In this document: one piece after another, positions 22,262-34,124 of the stretch | Layout of the letters: each line of letters starts with the position of its first letter | Position numbering within the stretch: the first letter of the stretch is position 1 | Assembly (NCBI GenBank): GCA_019426215.1 | Contig: CM033394.1 | Location: 13,784,195-13,848,194 of the forward strand | Direction of reading: 5' to 3' | Source of the DNA: Buddleja alternifolia | Taxonomy: Eukaryota > Streptophyta > Magnoliopsida > Lamiales > Scrophulariaceae | Length of the DNA stretch: 64,000 bases | Translations under genes and position numbers: made by a program | Notes under the pieces: generated by a model | Seen by the model: only the letters and a program-made list of their open reading frames with translations | Told to the model about the DNA's origin: nothing | Databases searched by the model: none

Positions 22262-23707
22262 TGATAGGTGTGAGATTTACATGTTTTAGAGCCTCATATT
22301 CATGTGATTTATATTGGTTTATGCATGATTTATGCCACATATGCGTTTAATTTGTGTGCTTATTGAGTAAAGGTGAGAAATCATTGAAATTGAGGAAAAC
22401 TGGACGAAAATGCAGCATTGCGGAGTATTTAGAGACTGAATTGGACAAATATTTCTTCTACAAAGTTGTAGATCTCTGTTATAGCTTCATGTGGCAACTT
22501 GAATCACCCAAGGTGAAGGTCTGTGAAGAAAGTTATGAAGGAAACACGATCACTGCGCAGAGGGCAAAATGTTACTATAACGTTCGAACGTTGGCTTGTG
22601 GACATTCGAACGTTGCGTCTGACGGGAAAAAACAGCAGATTTTCGGAAATTTACAATTCTAATTCTAGTTGGAGTCTTCCCCTTCCACCCTTATATATAT
22701 TAGATCAGTTCTCTAGGGTAAAAGAGACGAAATACACATAGAATAGAGCCCTAATGGGGTTTAGACTTAGTTTTTACATATTCATGAAGATTTTCAAAAA
22801 CTCTTGAAGGTGAAGAAATAAAAAAGCATGGAAGAGATGAAGATCGAAGTTCAACAATCAAAAATACGAGGGAGTTTCTTAGATTTAGATTTATTTTTGT
22901 CTATGAATATGAATCTTAATTTAAGTTTCTATCTTTTATCTTTTATGATGAATTGGATTCTTCGAACTAAAACCATGTTGAGGCTAAATTATGATATTTG
23001 AGTTATAAATTGTGTTTTTTATATTAATTCTATTGTTGCTTTGTGTATTGATTTTGTGCTTTAATTCCAATCATATGCTTGATCACCATATGCTTGCTAA
23101 TTAGCATAGTTTATTCATTCGGGAGAATATAGATTAGGGTTCAAAGAAATCATCACATCATCCGAAAAACATGAGGAATTGCTCTTAGGGATAGGTATAG
23201 ATTCCCGGTTGCAGTTAGCCGGATTTATCTGGGGAAATTCTAAAACATGAATGCATGGTTAATGATTTGATTCTCGGATAGACGTATTCAGAGAACCGTC
23301 ACTTAGTCATAGGATTATTACAGCCGAGACATCGTGTAGTAATTAATTAAGGAATTTCCACCAAAGCAACAGTAGTCGAATAATATGACAACATGATTTT
23401 AACAAGAATTAATTAAATTATGCCAACACATGTGTCTTAATTGCTCTTTTCCATAGCTATCTTGATTTCGACATCTTGTTACTTGTATCTTGCTTCCATA
23501 ATATTTTTGTTAATTCTTGTTTTAGTTTATTTTATTTCTTTTAAAATCTTTAAATCTTTAGTTTTAGTTTAATTATTGCTTGCTTTAAATTCAAGAAGTC
23601 TAAAATACAAGTCTCTGTGGGATCGACAATTTGGACTTATTGTCCACTTTATTACTACACACGACCAGTCCACTTGCTGTGCAAACACGTGAGGATTTCT
23701 CGTGTCA
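22262..23707 (+). repeat. Family B 5' LTR
   Basis: A 1446-bp LTR. TATA-like TTATATATAT at 22691-22700. The 3' half (from about 22800) closely matches family A LTRs, the 5' half does not. Confidence 0.85.
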
Positions 23708-23713
23708 AGTTTT

Positions 23714-23731
23714 TAGTGCCGTTGCCGGGGA
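23714..23731 (+). promoter_or_regulatory. Primer-binding site, family B (two mismatches)
   Basis: TAGTGCCGTTGCCGGGGA matches the tRNA-Asp PBS at 16 of 18 bases. Both changes are transitions (G to A, C to T). Confidence 0.75.
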
Positions 23732-23830
23732 CTTGTTTTTTTTAGTTTTTGTTTTTATTGCAAGTTTTTATAATTTTTGTTTTCTTTTTATTTTTTCTTT
23801 AGTTTTTTGTCTTAATTCTAATTCCAATAA

Positions 23831-24658
23831 ATGGCAGGAAGTCCTCCGTTTCTGACCCCGGAGCAACAAGAATGGCTTTTAGGACTCATTCAGGCTATGC
23901 AACTCACTCTCGAGGATTTGAATTGTTCGAAAAATCGGCAATTGGTGTGGGACGTCATTCAAGCTTTGCAACAAGCACCAAATTGTGGTATGACTTCAAG
24001 GAGTGGTGAGGCACCTGTGAGGGAAGACGAGGAGTTGAAAAATGAACGAATCTCTGCCCAGCAGATCACACCTGAATAAGTGGCTGGAAGTGTAGCAGAA
24101 TTGGAAGCATTACTATATGGCACGCCTGAACGTGGAGAACCAGAAACTCCCACTGCTGAGCCTTCCATTCCTACATCTTCTCGACCGGTTGAAGATTCTC
24201 CACCCTCTGTCCTCTCCACTGGTAAGGAGGTAATTGATTCCAATGAAAGTGAGTTGTTATTAAATATACGAGTTGATATGGTTATTTGTGATAACTATGA
24301 GGTTTTTAAGCATCCAGTTGATTCTGATTTGTCTTTACGCATTGATGTTTTTGATCCTTTTAGTGTTGAGCTTTCTCAGGTTAAAAGAACCAATGGTCTC
24401 CTTGAGTCCTACATCATGAACTCCAAGCATTCCACTTTGATGGGTGAAGAAAAAAGAGCATCTACTTATAACTTGGAGAATAGTTCAAATCATCACTCGG
24501 TGCAATGGGAAGGAGTGATGGAAGTGGTGATGGACTATGATAAAATATTTGAGTGGATGATTGCTTGGTCACTACTCATCATATTTTCTACTAACACAGA
24601 GCAAAATTTCATCCTTACTTGGAGAATGAACAAGGCATTTATTCGGAAACCGCCTTGA
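23831..24658 (+). pseudogene. Family B ORF of unknown function, one in-frame stop
   Basis: A 275-codon frame starts at 23831 (MAGSPPFLTPEQQEW) and runs to TGA at 24656-24658, broken only by TAA at 24077-24079. It is homologous to the family A ORF: an N-terminal LTPEQQEWLLG-type helix, an acidic middle, DNYEVFKHPVDSDL, DVFDPFSVELSQ, EWMIAWS and the end NKAFIRKPP. No gag, protease, RT or integrase motif is seen. A Pro/Ser/Thr-rich stretch follows the stop (about codons 95-125). Function unknown. Confidence 0.65.
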
Positions 24659-24669
24659 AATAACTTAGT

Positions 24670-24719
24670 AAAGTCAAGCTAGTGACTTTAAACGAGCGCT
24701 TCTTGGGAGGCAACCCAAG
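24670..24719 (+). ncRNA. Twin conserved stem-loops, family B
   Basis: AAAGTCA-AGCTAG-TGACTTT (24670-24689) and CTTGGG-AGGCAA-CCCAAG (24702-24719), identical to family A, although the surrounding sequence has diverged. Confidence 0.65.
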
Positions 24720-24963
24720 ATTTTTGTTTTCTTTTTGTTTTTGCTTTCTAGTAGTTTAGTTGTTTTTGGTTTGTTTGGGAAAAAAAAATTATTATGCTCG
24801 ATGGTTGTGATTTGTTAAGTGCATGATTGATGATGACATACTATGGAGATTGGAGTGCACCATTTGGAGCCACACTTGGAATTTATGCATGAGACTAGTT
24901 TCGGTTTTCACCGACCTATGAGGTTAAGTGTTTCTTTTCATTCTGTTTGTGCTTTATGAGAGA

Positions 24964-24983
24964 CAACATTGAGAACAATGTTG
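24964..24983 (+). ncRNA. Tetraloop hairpin, family B
   Basis: CAACATTG-AGAA-CAATGTTG: both 8-base arms are unchanged from family A unit 1 while the loop changed from GGGA to AGAA. A PPT-like AAGTTCGGGGGT follows. Confidence 0.6.
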
Positions 24984-25914
24984 AGTTTAAGTTCGGGGGT
25001 GTGAGAAACGCTTAATTGTTGAGTAGTTATTGAATATAGTGGTGATATGCATGTTTCCAAGTTTGGGGGAATTTGTATGCTATCATGTTTAGATGCTTTT
25101 ATGTTGAGAAAATCGAGCATGAAAAAATTTTGGCCCACCAATTAATGCAATGAAATGGATTAACTTGAGTTCAATGCCATGATTTTTTTATTTTGGAATT
25201 CAATGCAATACACATATCTTTACGTTGCTCGTGGGACCCTAGATTAGAGTAGATTTTCCTTAGATGAAGCATAAATGCACAATAAGTCGAGGGTAGAGGA
25301 GTTAAGTGGATATTCATCTTGAAACACTTAAGGAATTTCTCCCAAAAATATTGACTTAGGTTTTTCTTAGGGTCATGAGTTGAGTAGTTGCTTCATATGC
25401 TTAATAATTAATGAATAAGGTAGATGATAATTGGTATGACTATAAAGTCAGGCTAATATGTATTGGAGGTGAAAAGTTACATGCCTATAAACTGTACTAT
25501 TATGCTAATTTGAGCTAAGCTCAAGCCAATTAAAGTTAAAAGTGAATGAAAGGTCTAGTTTTATTTTGTGGCCTTTGACACTCGTGTGATTAAATCCGTA
25601 AGGAGTGTCTGGATACTTAATGCCCTAAAACTATCTAGTTTGGGAGTCATTGGTCTAAAAGTCGATAAATGGGTGTCATAGAAAGCCTAAGGGAATAGAA
25701 CATTGCACACGACCTAGTCTTAATGAATGTAAATGGAAGTTTCATGAGAGTTTATAGTCCAAATTGGTTAAGTAATGAAATTTAAGTGGCTATGAAGTGT
25801 TCTGTGAGGCTTGTACTTTAGGATTGATCGAAGGTTAATAGATATGGGAGAAAATCTAAAATTTGGTAAGGGTGTCACTTGACTATAATGCCTTAGACTT
25901 ATTTTCACTACACC
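24984..25914 (+). other. Family B conserved non-coding region (continues 27493-27823)
   Basis: Alignable by eye with the family A non-coding region (GTGGCCTTTGACACTCG, CTATCTAGTTTGGGAGTC). No gene seen. Confidence 0.55.
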
Positions 25915-26248
25915 CTTCACTACTACAGAAATGACCTATAACAGCGGTTTTTTTGAGCCTATTACAGCGGTTTTGAACCGCTGCCATAGGTACCGCTACC
26001 ATAGGTCAAAACCCTATGGCAGCAGTTCCGGAACCGCTGTCATAGGTCACCCTATGACAGCGGTTCTATAGAAACCGCTGCAGTAGGGTGACCCTATGGC
26101 AGCGGTTTCGGCAGAACCGCTGTCATAGGGTCATTTATTTAAAAGAAAAAAAAAATTGGACCCTATGGCAGCGGTTCCGGCTGAACCGCTGCCATAGGGT
26201 GGTATATTTATTTTTTTTTAATTTTATTTTATCGTTTATAATGTTACC

Positions 26249-26523
26249 ATGTCGGAATGACACGAAATTCACACGGTCATAGAGAAACGGCATTCTGAAC
26301 AAAACGCAAATTTTTGCGCTCTCGTGATTTTAGCCATCCGAGATCGTTTAAGGCCTCAAATACGCGTTTTATTACATAAATACGTATTTTTGTAATAAAA
26401 CACGTATTTGAGGCCTTAAACGATCTTGGATAGCTAAAATCACGAGAGCGCAAGACAAGGTCTTGTGTTTTGTTCAGAATGCCGTTTCTCTATGACCTTG
26501 TGAATTTCGTGTCATTCCAACAT
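26249..26523. repeat. 275-bp near-perfect hairpin inside CACTA-1
   Basis: Arms of about 130 bases (26249-26380 and 26392-26523) pair almost completely: GGAATGACACGAAATTCAC, GAGAAACGGCATTCTGAAC, GCGCTCTCGTGATTTTAG and TTTAAGGCCTCAAATACG each have a complement in the other arm. The loop is only about 11 bases. Read-through RNA would fold into a long dsRNA. The same hairpin is in CACTA-2 but I did not find it in CACTA-3. Confidence 0.8.
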
Positions 26524-26552
26524 CGCAAAATTTCAACCGAGAAATATTTTCA

Positions 26553-27115
26553 TAAATACACAAATATACGTACACCCACACATACACAAATATACATACA
26601 CCCATCCACATATATACATACACAAATATACACACACCCACACATACACAAATACACCCATTAACATATACACATATATGCATACAGCCATGAACATATA
26701 CACAAATATACATACACCCATCCACATATATACATACACAAATATTCATACACAAATATACATACACATACACCCACATATACACAAATATAAATACACC
26801 CAGACATACACAAATATACATACACCCACACATATATGCATACACCCACATATACATACATCTATATATACTCTATGTGTGTGTGTGTGTGTGTATATAT
26901 TTATCTAAAAAAAAATACCAAAACTAAATGGAAGAAGGCGGCGGCGGCGGAGGAGGGCGGCGTCGACGTCGGCGGCGGCGGCGGCGGAGGTGGGCGGCGT
27001 CGGCGTCGGCGGCAGAGGCGGAGGTGGGCGTCGGCGGTGGTGGTGGTGGTGAGAGAGTTGAGAGAGAGAGAGAGAGAGAGAGTGAGAGAGTGAGAGTGAG
27101 AGTGAGAGAGAGGGG
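26553..27115. repeat. Simple-repeat block in CACTA-1
   Basis: In order: minisatellite of ACACAAATATACATACACCCA type (26553-26862), TG dinucleotides (26875-26895), GGC/GGA-rich trinucleotides (26937-27050), GA-rich tract (27052-27115). All overlapping open frames here are repeat artefacts. Confidence 0.85.
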
Positions 27116-27823
27116 GGGCCGGTTTGAAATAAACCCGCCCAAATTTTGAACTTTTGGCAGTGGTTCGGGCAGAACCGCTGCCACAAAGTTCAAAATTTTT
27201 TTTTTTTTTTTTTGACAACTTTTGGCAGCGGTTCGGGCAGAACCGCTGCCAAAAAGTTCACTTTTGGCATCGGTTCCGCCGAACCGCTGCCACAAAGTGA
27301 ACTTTGTGGCAGCGGTTCGGCTGAACCGCTGCCAAAAGTCCAATTTTTTTTTTTTTTTTTTTTTGACACCCCTATGACAGCGGTTCGGCTCGAACCGCTG
27401 TCATAGGTCCGAACCGAGTACCCCCTATTACAGCAGTTTTCAAAACCGCTGTCATAGGTGCGCTGTAATAGGACTTTTTTGTGGTAGTGCTTTGGAGATC
27501 TTTTCGAGTCAAGGTGTAACATGAGCAAGTCTTTGATATGTGTATACAATTTTTGAGCTTTAAAAGTCGATTTTACGACATTGTTTTCTTGTTGATGAAG
27601 TTAATTTGTATTGATTGGTAGGGGCCGAAATTTATGGATTTTGTGGGTATATCTTCTGCAAACCCTCACGAGACAAAACTCGTCCTTTTTTGGTAACAAA
27701 GAGGTTTAAATCGTGCACTCTACGAAAGTGAGTCGTTTTGGTTTTTTGTTTTGGTTTAGATTAATGTCTTCATCTTAGTTCCTTAAGCCTAAGTCTTTTT
27801 ATTGTTCGGGGACGATCAATGTT

Positions 27824-27837
27824 AAGTTTGGGGGTGT
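27824..27837 (+). promoter_or_regulatory. Polypurine tract, family B
   Basis: AAGTTTGGGGGTGT directly before the 3' LTR. Confidence 0.7.
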
Positions 27838-29251
27838 TGATAGGTGTGAGATTTACATGTTTTAGAGTCTCATATTCATGTGATTTTTATTGGTTTGTGC
27901 ATGATTTATGCCACATATGCGTTTAATTTGTGTGCTTATTGAGTAAAGGGGAGAAATCATTGCAATTGAGGAAAACTGGACAAAAATGCAGAATTGCTGA
28001 GTATTTAGAGACTGAATTTGACAAATATTTTTTCTACAAAGTTGTAGAGCTCTGTTTTAGCTTCATGTGGAAACTTAAATCACCCAAATCGAAGGTCTTT
28101 GGAGAAAGTTATGAAGGAAACAAGATCGCTGCGCAGAAGGCAAAATGTTACTGTTCCTAACATTCGAAAGTTGGGTTGTGGACGTTCGAACGTTGCGTCT
28201 GACGGGAAAAAACAGCAGATTTTTGGAAATTTCCAATTCTAATTCAAGTTGGAGTCTTCCCCTTCCACCCTTATATATATTAGATCAGTTCTCTAGGGTA
28301 AAAGAGACGCAATACACATAGAATAGAGCCCTAATGGGGTTTAGACTTAATTTTTACATATTCATGAAGATTTTCAAAAACTTTTGAAGGTGAAGAATTC
28401 AAGAAGCATGGAAGAGATGATGATCAAAGTTCAACAATAAAAAAGACGAGGGAGTTTCTTAGATTTAGATTTATTTTTGTCTATGAATATGAATCTTAAT
28501 TTAAGTTTCTATCTTTTATCTTTTATGATGAATTAGATTCTTCGAACTAAGACCATGTTGAGGCTAAATTATGATATTTGAGTTATAAATTGTGTTTTTT
28601 ATATTAATTCTATTGCTGCTTTGTGTATTGATTTTGTGCTTTAATTCCAATCATATGCTTGATCACCATATGCTTGCTAATTAGCCTAGTTTATTCATTC
28701 GGGAGAATATAGATTAGGGTTCAAAGAAATCATCACACCATCCGAAAAACACGATGAGCTGCTCTTAGGGATAGGTATAGATTCCCAGGTGCAGTTAGCC
28801 GGATTTATCTGGGGAAATTCTAAAACGTGAATGAATGGTTAGTCACTTAGTCATAGGATTATTACAGCCGAGACATCGGGTAGTAATTAATTAAGAAATT
28901 TCCAACAAAGCAACAGTAGTCTAATAATATGATAACATGATTTTAACAAGAATTAAGTAAATTATGCCAACACATGTGTCTTAGTTGCACTCTTCCATAG
29001 CTATCTTGATTTCGACATCTTGTTTCTTGTATCTTGCTTCCATAATATTTTTGTTAATTCTTGTTTTAGTTTATTTTATTGCTTTTAAAATCTTTAAATC
29101 TTTAGTTTTAGTTTAATTATTGCTTGCTTTAAATTCAAGAATTCTAAAATACAAGTCTTTGTGGGATCGACAATCTGGACTTATTGTCCACTTTATTACT
29201 ACACACGACCAGTCCACTTGCTGTGCAAACACTTGAGGATTTCTCGTGTCA
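27838..29251 (+). repeat. Family B 3' LTR
   Basis: A 1414-bp LTR, shorter than its 5' partner mainly because of a ~36-base deletion near 28833 (compare 23271-23310). TATA-like TTATATATAT at 28271. Confidence 0.85.
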
Positions 29252-31258
29252 GTCTCCAAGGTCGTGATTTTTAACAGGTTACAAGTCCGGGATGAGTCTG
29301 TCAAGATGACGGATATCGACAAAAGACTCAAAGGACTTGCTTGTGCACGTAGATCTTAGAGAAAATACCTCGTTCCATAGGCATAGATGTTGTGTGTGGG
29401 TTTTCATTTGGATAATGAGTGAACTAAACACCCCGCCAGGAAATTCTTAAAATGGTTATCTTGATCGGATATGGAATTTCCTATAATCACGTGGGCATAA
29501 GAGTAATCCTTGGGACCTGAGGTTCCATTGTGACTTTGAGCATAGCATACTATACTTTGACTTATCTCATGATTCCATCGCGAGTCGTCATATGGGATAT
29601 CTTCGGTATAGTACAGTTATGTGTCAAGGTACATGAGAGATCAAGATGGGATCCATCCCTGACATAGCAAATCAAATATTTCCTATGTGTTGCTTAAACA
29701 AATCGATTCAAGGTATCTTTGGCCAAAGTAGGGCAATCCAAAGAGGCAGAGTGTTTCATGATTTCGATTGCATAAATCGATATCATGCATTGAAGGAGAC
29801 ATAGTGATTGGGACGTAAGAGTTTCGACCAAGCCATTACTCGAGATACTAATCCGGGAAATTTGATGGAGGGATCTTACTTATGTGAGGATCGCGGTTAT
29901 GATAGGTTAAGTATCTTTTTATCGTTTATGTCTAGGTCTTCGGTGCACGTTGTTAGACAGTAACATCTATTTGTAAGTACCATGACATATTTTTTGGTGA
30001 ATGATACATGGTCGGATTAAATCAAGGAAGATTTAATCTAGTACTTTCTAAGATAGAAAGGTACAATGACACTTTTGGAAAGTGTACTTACTACTAGAAC
30101 ATGAACGAGCCTAAAAGGTCACACAGTAACTCCTGATGTTCCTGCTAAGAGATATGATTAATCAACTTTGGAAGTTGAGGTAAAATTAGGAAAGTCTAGT
30201 ACTTACCTAAAAAGGAATATTAATTAATTGGTTAGAGATCAATTAATTAGACAATTTAATTAATCAAGAGGGATTAATTAATTAATGGACTTAATAAAGT
30301 CCAACGATTTTATTTAATTAGTAGAGGAATTCGAAAATTAAATAAAATTGAAGAAATAATTGGGTAATAATAATTAAAGTTGGACTTTAATTATTATAGA
30401 ATATTTGATTAAATGGTTGAACTATTTAATTGGATAAAATTTTTGGATTCCAAGGCTAGAGGGGGCGAACGAATTGGGGAGGGGATTTAATTCCTCTTCA
30501 AATCTTGATCAAGTTAGAATCAAGGAGATCGTTTAGGAGATAAAATAGGGAACAAGTTAACTTGCAAGCTAAGTTCCTTGTTTGAGGAAACTCCTTAATT
30601 GAATTTGATTAGGGTAGATAAAAGTCAAATCTTGGAGATTTTATCTCATCTTGACTTCTAATCAAATTAAACCTAGGAGTATCTCTATAAATATGTGTGT
30701 TAAGAAAAATACGCACACACTTTATTTTGCAAGCAAGTTTTCGTCCACCACCTTAGAAGAAAAAGAGAAATTTTGTATTCTTATTTTCAAGCCAAAATTG
30801 CCCCTCACCTAATTATTTCAGGACAAGGTTTTTCTCATGTGTTGAGATTAACCTTTCACTAATATTCCTACCTTCATATAGTGAAGCTTAGATTAAGTCT
30901 AAAATAATTATATAGGCTAGCACTAAGATATAATTATTGAGAACTATAACGGAGGTGTGGATACATCTTAGAGGCGAGACAATTGGATCGCTTGAAGATA
31001 CAAGAAACAAATCAAAGCTTGGAAATTTTGGAGGAGGCCGATGGTCACTAGTAGATTAATCCAAGGGAGTATTTGTTCAGGTTGAAAAGATCAGAAACTT
31101 GTACGAGGGAAAAAGCGCAAAAGATATTTCGTGTAGATTAGTTTTTCCTTGTAATTATTAGTTTGATTAAACCGGCCATAATCTTATTTCAGGGTAGTTA
31201 TGTTAAATTTTTGAAATTCCGCTATGCTAACCTACCCCGGGGATTAACCAACCCAATA

Positions 31259-31344
31259 CCATTACCTCAACCTTGACCTCAAAAATTATTTCGATATGGG
31301 TTGTAATTCTTATTTTGAAAAAGGAGAGTAGTGGATGAATCAAG
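31259..31344. other. Short junction between copia-1 and SIRE-like LTR
   Basis: 86 bases with no recognisable feature. No clear TSD for the copia-1 array can be tested because its 5' end is outside the window. Confidence 0.4.
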
Positions 31345-32783
31345 TGTTGGTCACAAGTTTCATACAAAAGGGTCTAGGAGGGGGGGGGGGGTTGAATAGA
31401 CACTGAAATTCTCTTCGAATTTTGAGGCTTGTTTTTAGAAAGATAACTTAGATAGTATCTTTGAGTACTTGATCAAGATGTATCAGGCGCTCAGCACCTA
31501 TATCAGGGTTAGCACAGAGGAAGATTTTTACAAGTCTCTTGATGAGATTACACAGGTGCTTAGAAAATACTTCGTTTCGTTGATTTTTAGCTTGCAAAGG
31601 TATGCTTTATGGCAATATGATAAGATGATAATAAATAAAGCAGTGGAATAGTAAAGAATAAAAGACACGAGAATTGAAAGGTTCACTAGATGTGTGTAAT
31701 CCCAACTACGTCCTTCTACTCCTTTCCACATAGGAGAAATTCACTATAATGAATCACAAAGCTTCACAAAGATAGCTTAAACACAATAGCAAATGGTGAA
31801 GACTTGATCTCGAGTTCTTTGATCACACAAGTTTCAACTCGACTAAGACCTTCTTTTGACAAGCTTCTCTCACTAAAAAATAATGCTACGTCTTCAACAA
31901 CTTTGTCACATAGATTGAAGTGGTTGATGTGTTTTATCAAGGGTTTGTTTGATTTGAAAAGTTCAAACACTTTTGGAATATCTCTTTAGAAATGATAGTT
32001 TTTATATGAAAAGGTAAGAGTTATTGGTTTGGCTGTAGTGATGTATAAGCTTTAAAAAAAATTTGGCTATGGAGGATTTAAGCTTTTTCGTGTATGGATA
32101 TATTTCAACAGCTTAAGTGTATATCAAGCTTTTGATAATTTTCTTGGTATTTAGGGTTGAGCTGTGAGAATATATTTATAGACCTTCTTGGAATTTGTCC
32201 ATTGGACACATGTAGGCGCGTGTTCAACACGTAGCTTGTGAACTGGTCCTTTTTTGACATCTCTAAAAATTTTACTGCACAAAGTTGGTAGTAGGCTTAC
32301 TATGAGTTGACATGCAATGGAAAAGCTTACCGCACGTCAATAGTCTTTATCTCATTTAATGGTCTTATCAAGCATTTAATGCATTTGAATTTAATTCCCG
32401 TTGGAATTAAATGTCCGTTGAATGTTGCATTTAAGTCCTTGTTGATTTTTAATATAATTCAGGTGAATCCAGATGCTTATGGTTTGTTCATCTTGCATGA
32501 TTCTCAAGCGCTTAGCAGCCGCTTAAAGAATCTCTTATCTTTAAAGTCTTTAGACGCTAATCTTCGATTTCACTTTGATAAACTCACCTATAATTCTATC
32601 ATAACTCAAGCGCTATATATTAGTCAAAAAATATAAAGATAAAAAGCCTTATCTAAAAATCACAACTCGATAACTTTAAACACTTAGACATATTTTACTA
32701 AAGATAAACTTACATAATCTTTGGGGTCTAACATAAAACCTATCTTGTCACCATCAAAACATCTAACATGAAATTTCCTAACA
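31345..32783 (-). repeat. SIRE-like copia LTR (3' LTR, minus strand)
   Basis: On the minus strand it begins TGTTAGGAAATTTCATG directly after a purine tract (complement of 32784-32798), so it is the 3' LTR of an element whose internal region lies at higher coordinates. The other end is less sure; TGTTGGTCACAAG (31345) is the best TG candidate. A run of G at about 31381-31391 is the plus-strand view of a C-run often seen near such LTR ends. Small open frames inside are not convincing. Confidence 0.6.
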
Positions 32784-33024
32784 ATTTTCCCCTTTTTGAT
32801 GATGCCAAGATCTTAACTCTTTTATAGTCCAAGAGTTGGAAGATTGACAAAGATTATATAAAGGTAGCATTTAAATAGTTAGAGAGGTTAGCTATAAGTT
32901 AGCACAAATAGCAAGAAACAAGATGTTTCAGCAAAACTCATCCATTCATAGATAGACAGACAAGTACAATGAGTTTAATAAAGAGAAACATTCATAAAGC
33001 TCTTAAAATATAAACAGTAAGAGT

Positions 33025-33315
33025 CTAGAGCTTTATTTTTGTGGAAAAATGTTGTGATTTACTTGCATTCTTTTCTTCTTGCTTTGCGACTAGTTCTACA
33101 AACTTCCACAATTTGTTATTGGCGTCTAACATCTTTCGATGTGTATCATTGGCATATTGTTTACTACCCATCTTTTCAGCCAATTGTTCAAAATTGTATA
33201 GGCACTTGTTCCAGACTGATGGATCGGTTCCAAGTTCACTTAAAAGTTCTTCAAATATTTCATAAGCTCTTGTCACTAGAGTTCGGTGGGTTGTAGGATA
33301 CGCAGGAACAAACAT
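33025..33315 (-). pseudogene. SIRE-like element: ORF fragment near 3' LTR
   Basis: A 96-codon minus-strand frame with a helical, charged C-terminus (DTHRKMLDANNKLWKFVELV) that could be coiled coil. It lies about 240 bases upstream of the LTR in element orientation. It is not recognised as a known domain. An env-like ORF3 remnant is the likely context. Confidence 0.4.
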
Positions 33316-33686
33316 TGTAAAAGGAGGATTCCCAGATCTTCAAGAAGTTTAACTGAGAAGTCATCAGGAATTGGGAATCCGTTGTAGAAACGTGGTTTGT
33401 GTTTTTAAAGGTCGGCCGACTGGATAGTAATTTCTAAAATAGTAATTTGGAGCTCTTCCCAACGTTTGTCTTCAGTGCTTTGAATGCTCTTAGACTTGAC
33501 ATTTCCCTTTTCCCCTTCTGGCCATCATCAAGAGAAGTATGAATTTTGGCCATGTGTTTTCGAAGGAGCTTGACTTCTTCTATCAGAAGAATAACTTGCG
33601 TGGCGATACTCTGAGCTACATAATTGGATAAATTATGATGATCAGCATCGGCATAGGGACCATTTTATCAAGAACTTTGATTGAGC

Positions 33687-34124
33687 TTACATTCTCTTGA
33701 TTGCGCACTTGGTTATTTGAGTTCTGTCCACTGCACTGAACACTAAGTTGGATTGAGTTTCCAATCTAGAGCATGAACCCTTGATTTCAACCAAAGAGTT
33801 CGTGGCCGCTTGCTTGAAGTCTACAGCTTCTTGGTTATTGTCAGAATCTGAGCTTTCACTGGAGGAACGCCCTTGAGGAGGCAAAGAATCTTTTGAGGAT
33901 ATGGCCTTTCCTCGACCACGGTCTCTGATGAGTGGTTCCTTGATATCATCTTCTTTTTCTGGAAGAGCAGCTTGTGGAGATTGGACTTCTTCAGCAATGT
34001 CCATGATATAATCATCTCCATCAGCCTCAGCACTAGAAATATGTTCGGTTTGAACAGCTTGAACAGGGGCACTAGAAGGAGCATCTTTCTTAAAAATTAT
34101 CTCCACATTATCATATGATGGCAC
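33687..34124 (-). pseudogene. SIRE-like element: acidic, Ser-rich ORF fragment
   Basis: A 145-codon minus-strand frame rich in acidic and Ser residues (DDYIMDIAEEVQS, SSSESSDSDNNQE) with a basic RDRGRGKAISSKD segment, so probably disordered. It contains no catalytic motif. It lies upstream of the 33025-33315 fragment in element orientation. The weak open frames up to 34481, 36089-36300 and 54368-55136 appear to be parts of the same decayed coding region. Confidence 0.4.

Larger units (their letters stand above)
25918..27489 (-). mobile_element. CACTA-1, non-autonomous CACTA (En/Spm) transposon
   Basis: Ends are CACTACTACAGAAATGACC and, on the other strand, CACTACCACAAAAAAGTCC. TSD CTT is exact (25915-25917, 27490-27492). 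Subterminal regions are packed with palindromic GGCAGCGGTT...AACCGCTGCC units, the usual CACTA transposase-binding layout. It has no transposase coding. The interior holds a long hairpin, an ACACAAATATACATACACCCA minisatellite, and GGC and GA simple repeats. Comparison with CACTA-3, where the same simple repeats precede the transposase start, puts the element's 5' end at the right, hence the minus strand. Confidence 0.9.
22262..29251 (+). mobile_element. Family B: Athila-like non-autonomous LTR element
   Basis: Inserted in the copia-1 LTR with exact TSD GTCTC at 22257-22261 and 29252-29256. LTRs are 22262-23707 and 27838-29251, both TGATAGGTGTGAG...TCTCGTGTCA. PBS, one short broken ORF, conserved hairpins and PPT are in the same order as in family A, but LTR 5' halves and TSD differ. 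CACTA-1 sits in the conserved non-coding part. No pol domain motifs are visible. Confidence 0.88.
1..31258 (+). mobile_element. Tandem Ty1/copia array ('copia-1'), 5' end outside window
   Basis: Two internal regions of one copia family lie head to tail and share the LTR at 4815-7060. A second LTR copy at 22048-31258 closes the array. Position 1 corresponds to about 7864 in the second unit, so the first unit's gag, protease and 5' LTR lie upstream of the window. Domain order in each unit is gag, protease, GAG-pre-integrase, integrase, RT, RNase H, which is the Ty1/copia order. Both units have many stops and frameshifts, so neither is autonomous. An LTR-internal-LTR-internal-LTR layout usually reflects unequal recombination between LTRs. 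I could not assign the copia clade with confidence. Confidence 0.85.
22048..31258 (+). repeat. copia-1 3' LTR, split by element B
   Basis: It starts TGATAGAGTAGATTCCC and ends near AACCCAATA. After removing element B (22262-29251) and one TSD copy it is about 2.2 kb, similar to the shared LTR at 4815-7060. The region equivalent to the TATA box of the other copy reads GGAGATAAAATAGG (around 30535), so the promoter is altered. The sequence after 31258 does not continue as a copia-1 internal region, so the array probably ends here. Confidence 0.8.

Noticed and set aside
26474..26861. Several minus and plus open frames giving Tyr/Cys/Val-rich or Thr/His-rich proteins (also 35041-35428)
   Set aside because: They are translations of the ACACAAATATACATACACCCA minisatellite in CACTA-1 and CACTA-2. 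The periodic sequence keeps frames open by chance.
26901..27343. Pro/Ser/Arg-rich frames of 90-140 codons on both strands (also 35466-35935)
   Set aside because: They come from GGC/GGA and GA simple repeats and the TIR palindromes, open in several frames at once.
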